From contig CAYHPR010000024.1 in NCBI GenBank assembly GCA_964358895.1, positions 1 to 5,342 of the forward strand: DNA of 5,342 nucleotides. Reading direction: 5' to 3'. The notes under the pieces are model-generated. The model did no database searches. It saw only the letters and a list, made by a program, of their open reading frames with translations, and was not told where the DNA came from. The position numbers were made by a program, and so were the translations under genes. This DNA is from CAYHPR01 sp964358895. Lineage in GTDB: Archaea > Micrarchaeota > Micrarchaeia > CABMEP01. Of this stretch, positions 5,184-5,342 are shown in pieces (the first letter of the stretch is position 1; each line of letters opens with the position of its first letter).

Positions 5184-5342
5184 TTATTCATATCTAAGTG
5201 CTTCTATTGGTTTCAGGCTGGATGCCTTCATTGCAGGCAATAGCCCGCTTAATGCACCAACAATAAATGAGAATAAAAGTGCGCCAGCAATCAATATCGG
5301 TGAAAATGAAGCAGTGAACGCAATGTTATTTTGCTGTGCGAC
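5184..5342 (-). CDS. FtsX/MacB-type ABC permease, C-terminal fragment
   Basis: The frame enters from the right edge and stops at a TAA on the minus strand (5184-5186), giving the last 52 residues. A membrane helix (about ILIAGALLFSFIVGALSGL) is followed by LPAMKASSLKPIEALRYE. The P-A-x-x-A-S-x-x-x-P-I-E-A-L-R-Y-E ending is the hallmark C-terminus of MacB/FtsX permeases, just after their fourth helix. The segment before the helix (VAQQNNIAFTASFSP) matches the short outer stretch before that last helix. It is the first gene seen in the operon with the ATPase and surface protein. The rest, including the large outer domain expected between helices 1 and 2, lies outside the window. The 65-base gap to the ATPase shows no convincing promoter. 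Confidence 0.9.
   Translation of the reverse strand, partial: VAQQNNIAFTASFSPILIAGALLFSFIVGALSGLLPAMKASSLKPIEALRYE

Noticed and set aside
4886..5197. Plus-strand open frame over the ATPase start and permease end
   Set aside because: It overlaps two well-supported minus-strand genes, and its composition reflects their complement.

Overview
The window is AT-rich DNA, most likely from an archaeon, and probably an uncultivated lineage such as a DPANN-type genome (the lineage is inference). Archaeal signs are a TTTAAATA box just upstream of a short leader, ribosome binding sites of the GGTGA/AGGTGA type, a COG1361-type (S-layer/CARDB-like) surface protein with several N-x-S/T sequons, and a membrane-tethered winged-helix regulator. 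No rRNA, tRNA, CRISPR array, insertion sequence or attachment site was seen. No gene-free stretch exceeds about 120 bases.

Layout. (1) Positions 1-682, plus strand: the possible last codons of an upstream gene, a small orphan protein, and a three-helix membrane protein with a histidine-rich outer loop and a lysine-rich tail built from five-residue repeats. (2) Positions 723-1223, minus strand: a two-helix membrane protein with a cytoplasmic winged-helix domain. (3) Positions 1224-1341: a divergent promoter region holding a TATA box and an inverted repeat. (4) Positions 1342-3113, plus strand: a tight three-gene operon of a secreted, membrane-anchored methionine-rich protein whose predicted mature N-terminus is histidine, a small DUF5676-like membrane protein, and a thioredoxin-reductase-like flavoprotein. 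(5) Positions 3126-5342, minus strand, convergent: an export operon transcribed as FtsX/MacB-type permease (only its C-terminus is present), LolD/MacB-type ATPase, then a COG1361-type surface protein.

How they may work together. The regulator and the operon it faces look like one locus. A sensor with an outward-facing Cys pair could control a Met/His-rich candidate copper-binding protein, a small membrane partner and a dithiol oxidoreductase whose cofactor loop resembles that of NADH-using AhpF rather than NADPH-using TrxB. A metal or redox stress module of the cell envelope is the working hypothesis; it rests on sequence character and gene order, not on a characterised homologue. The ABC operon appears to be a separate MacB-like system in which an Ig-like surface protein is encoded where an adaptor might be expected.
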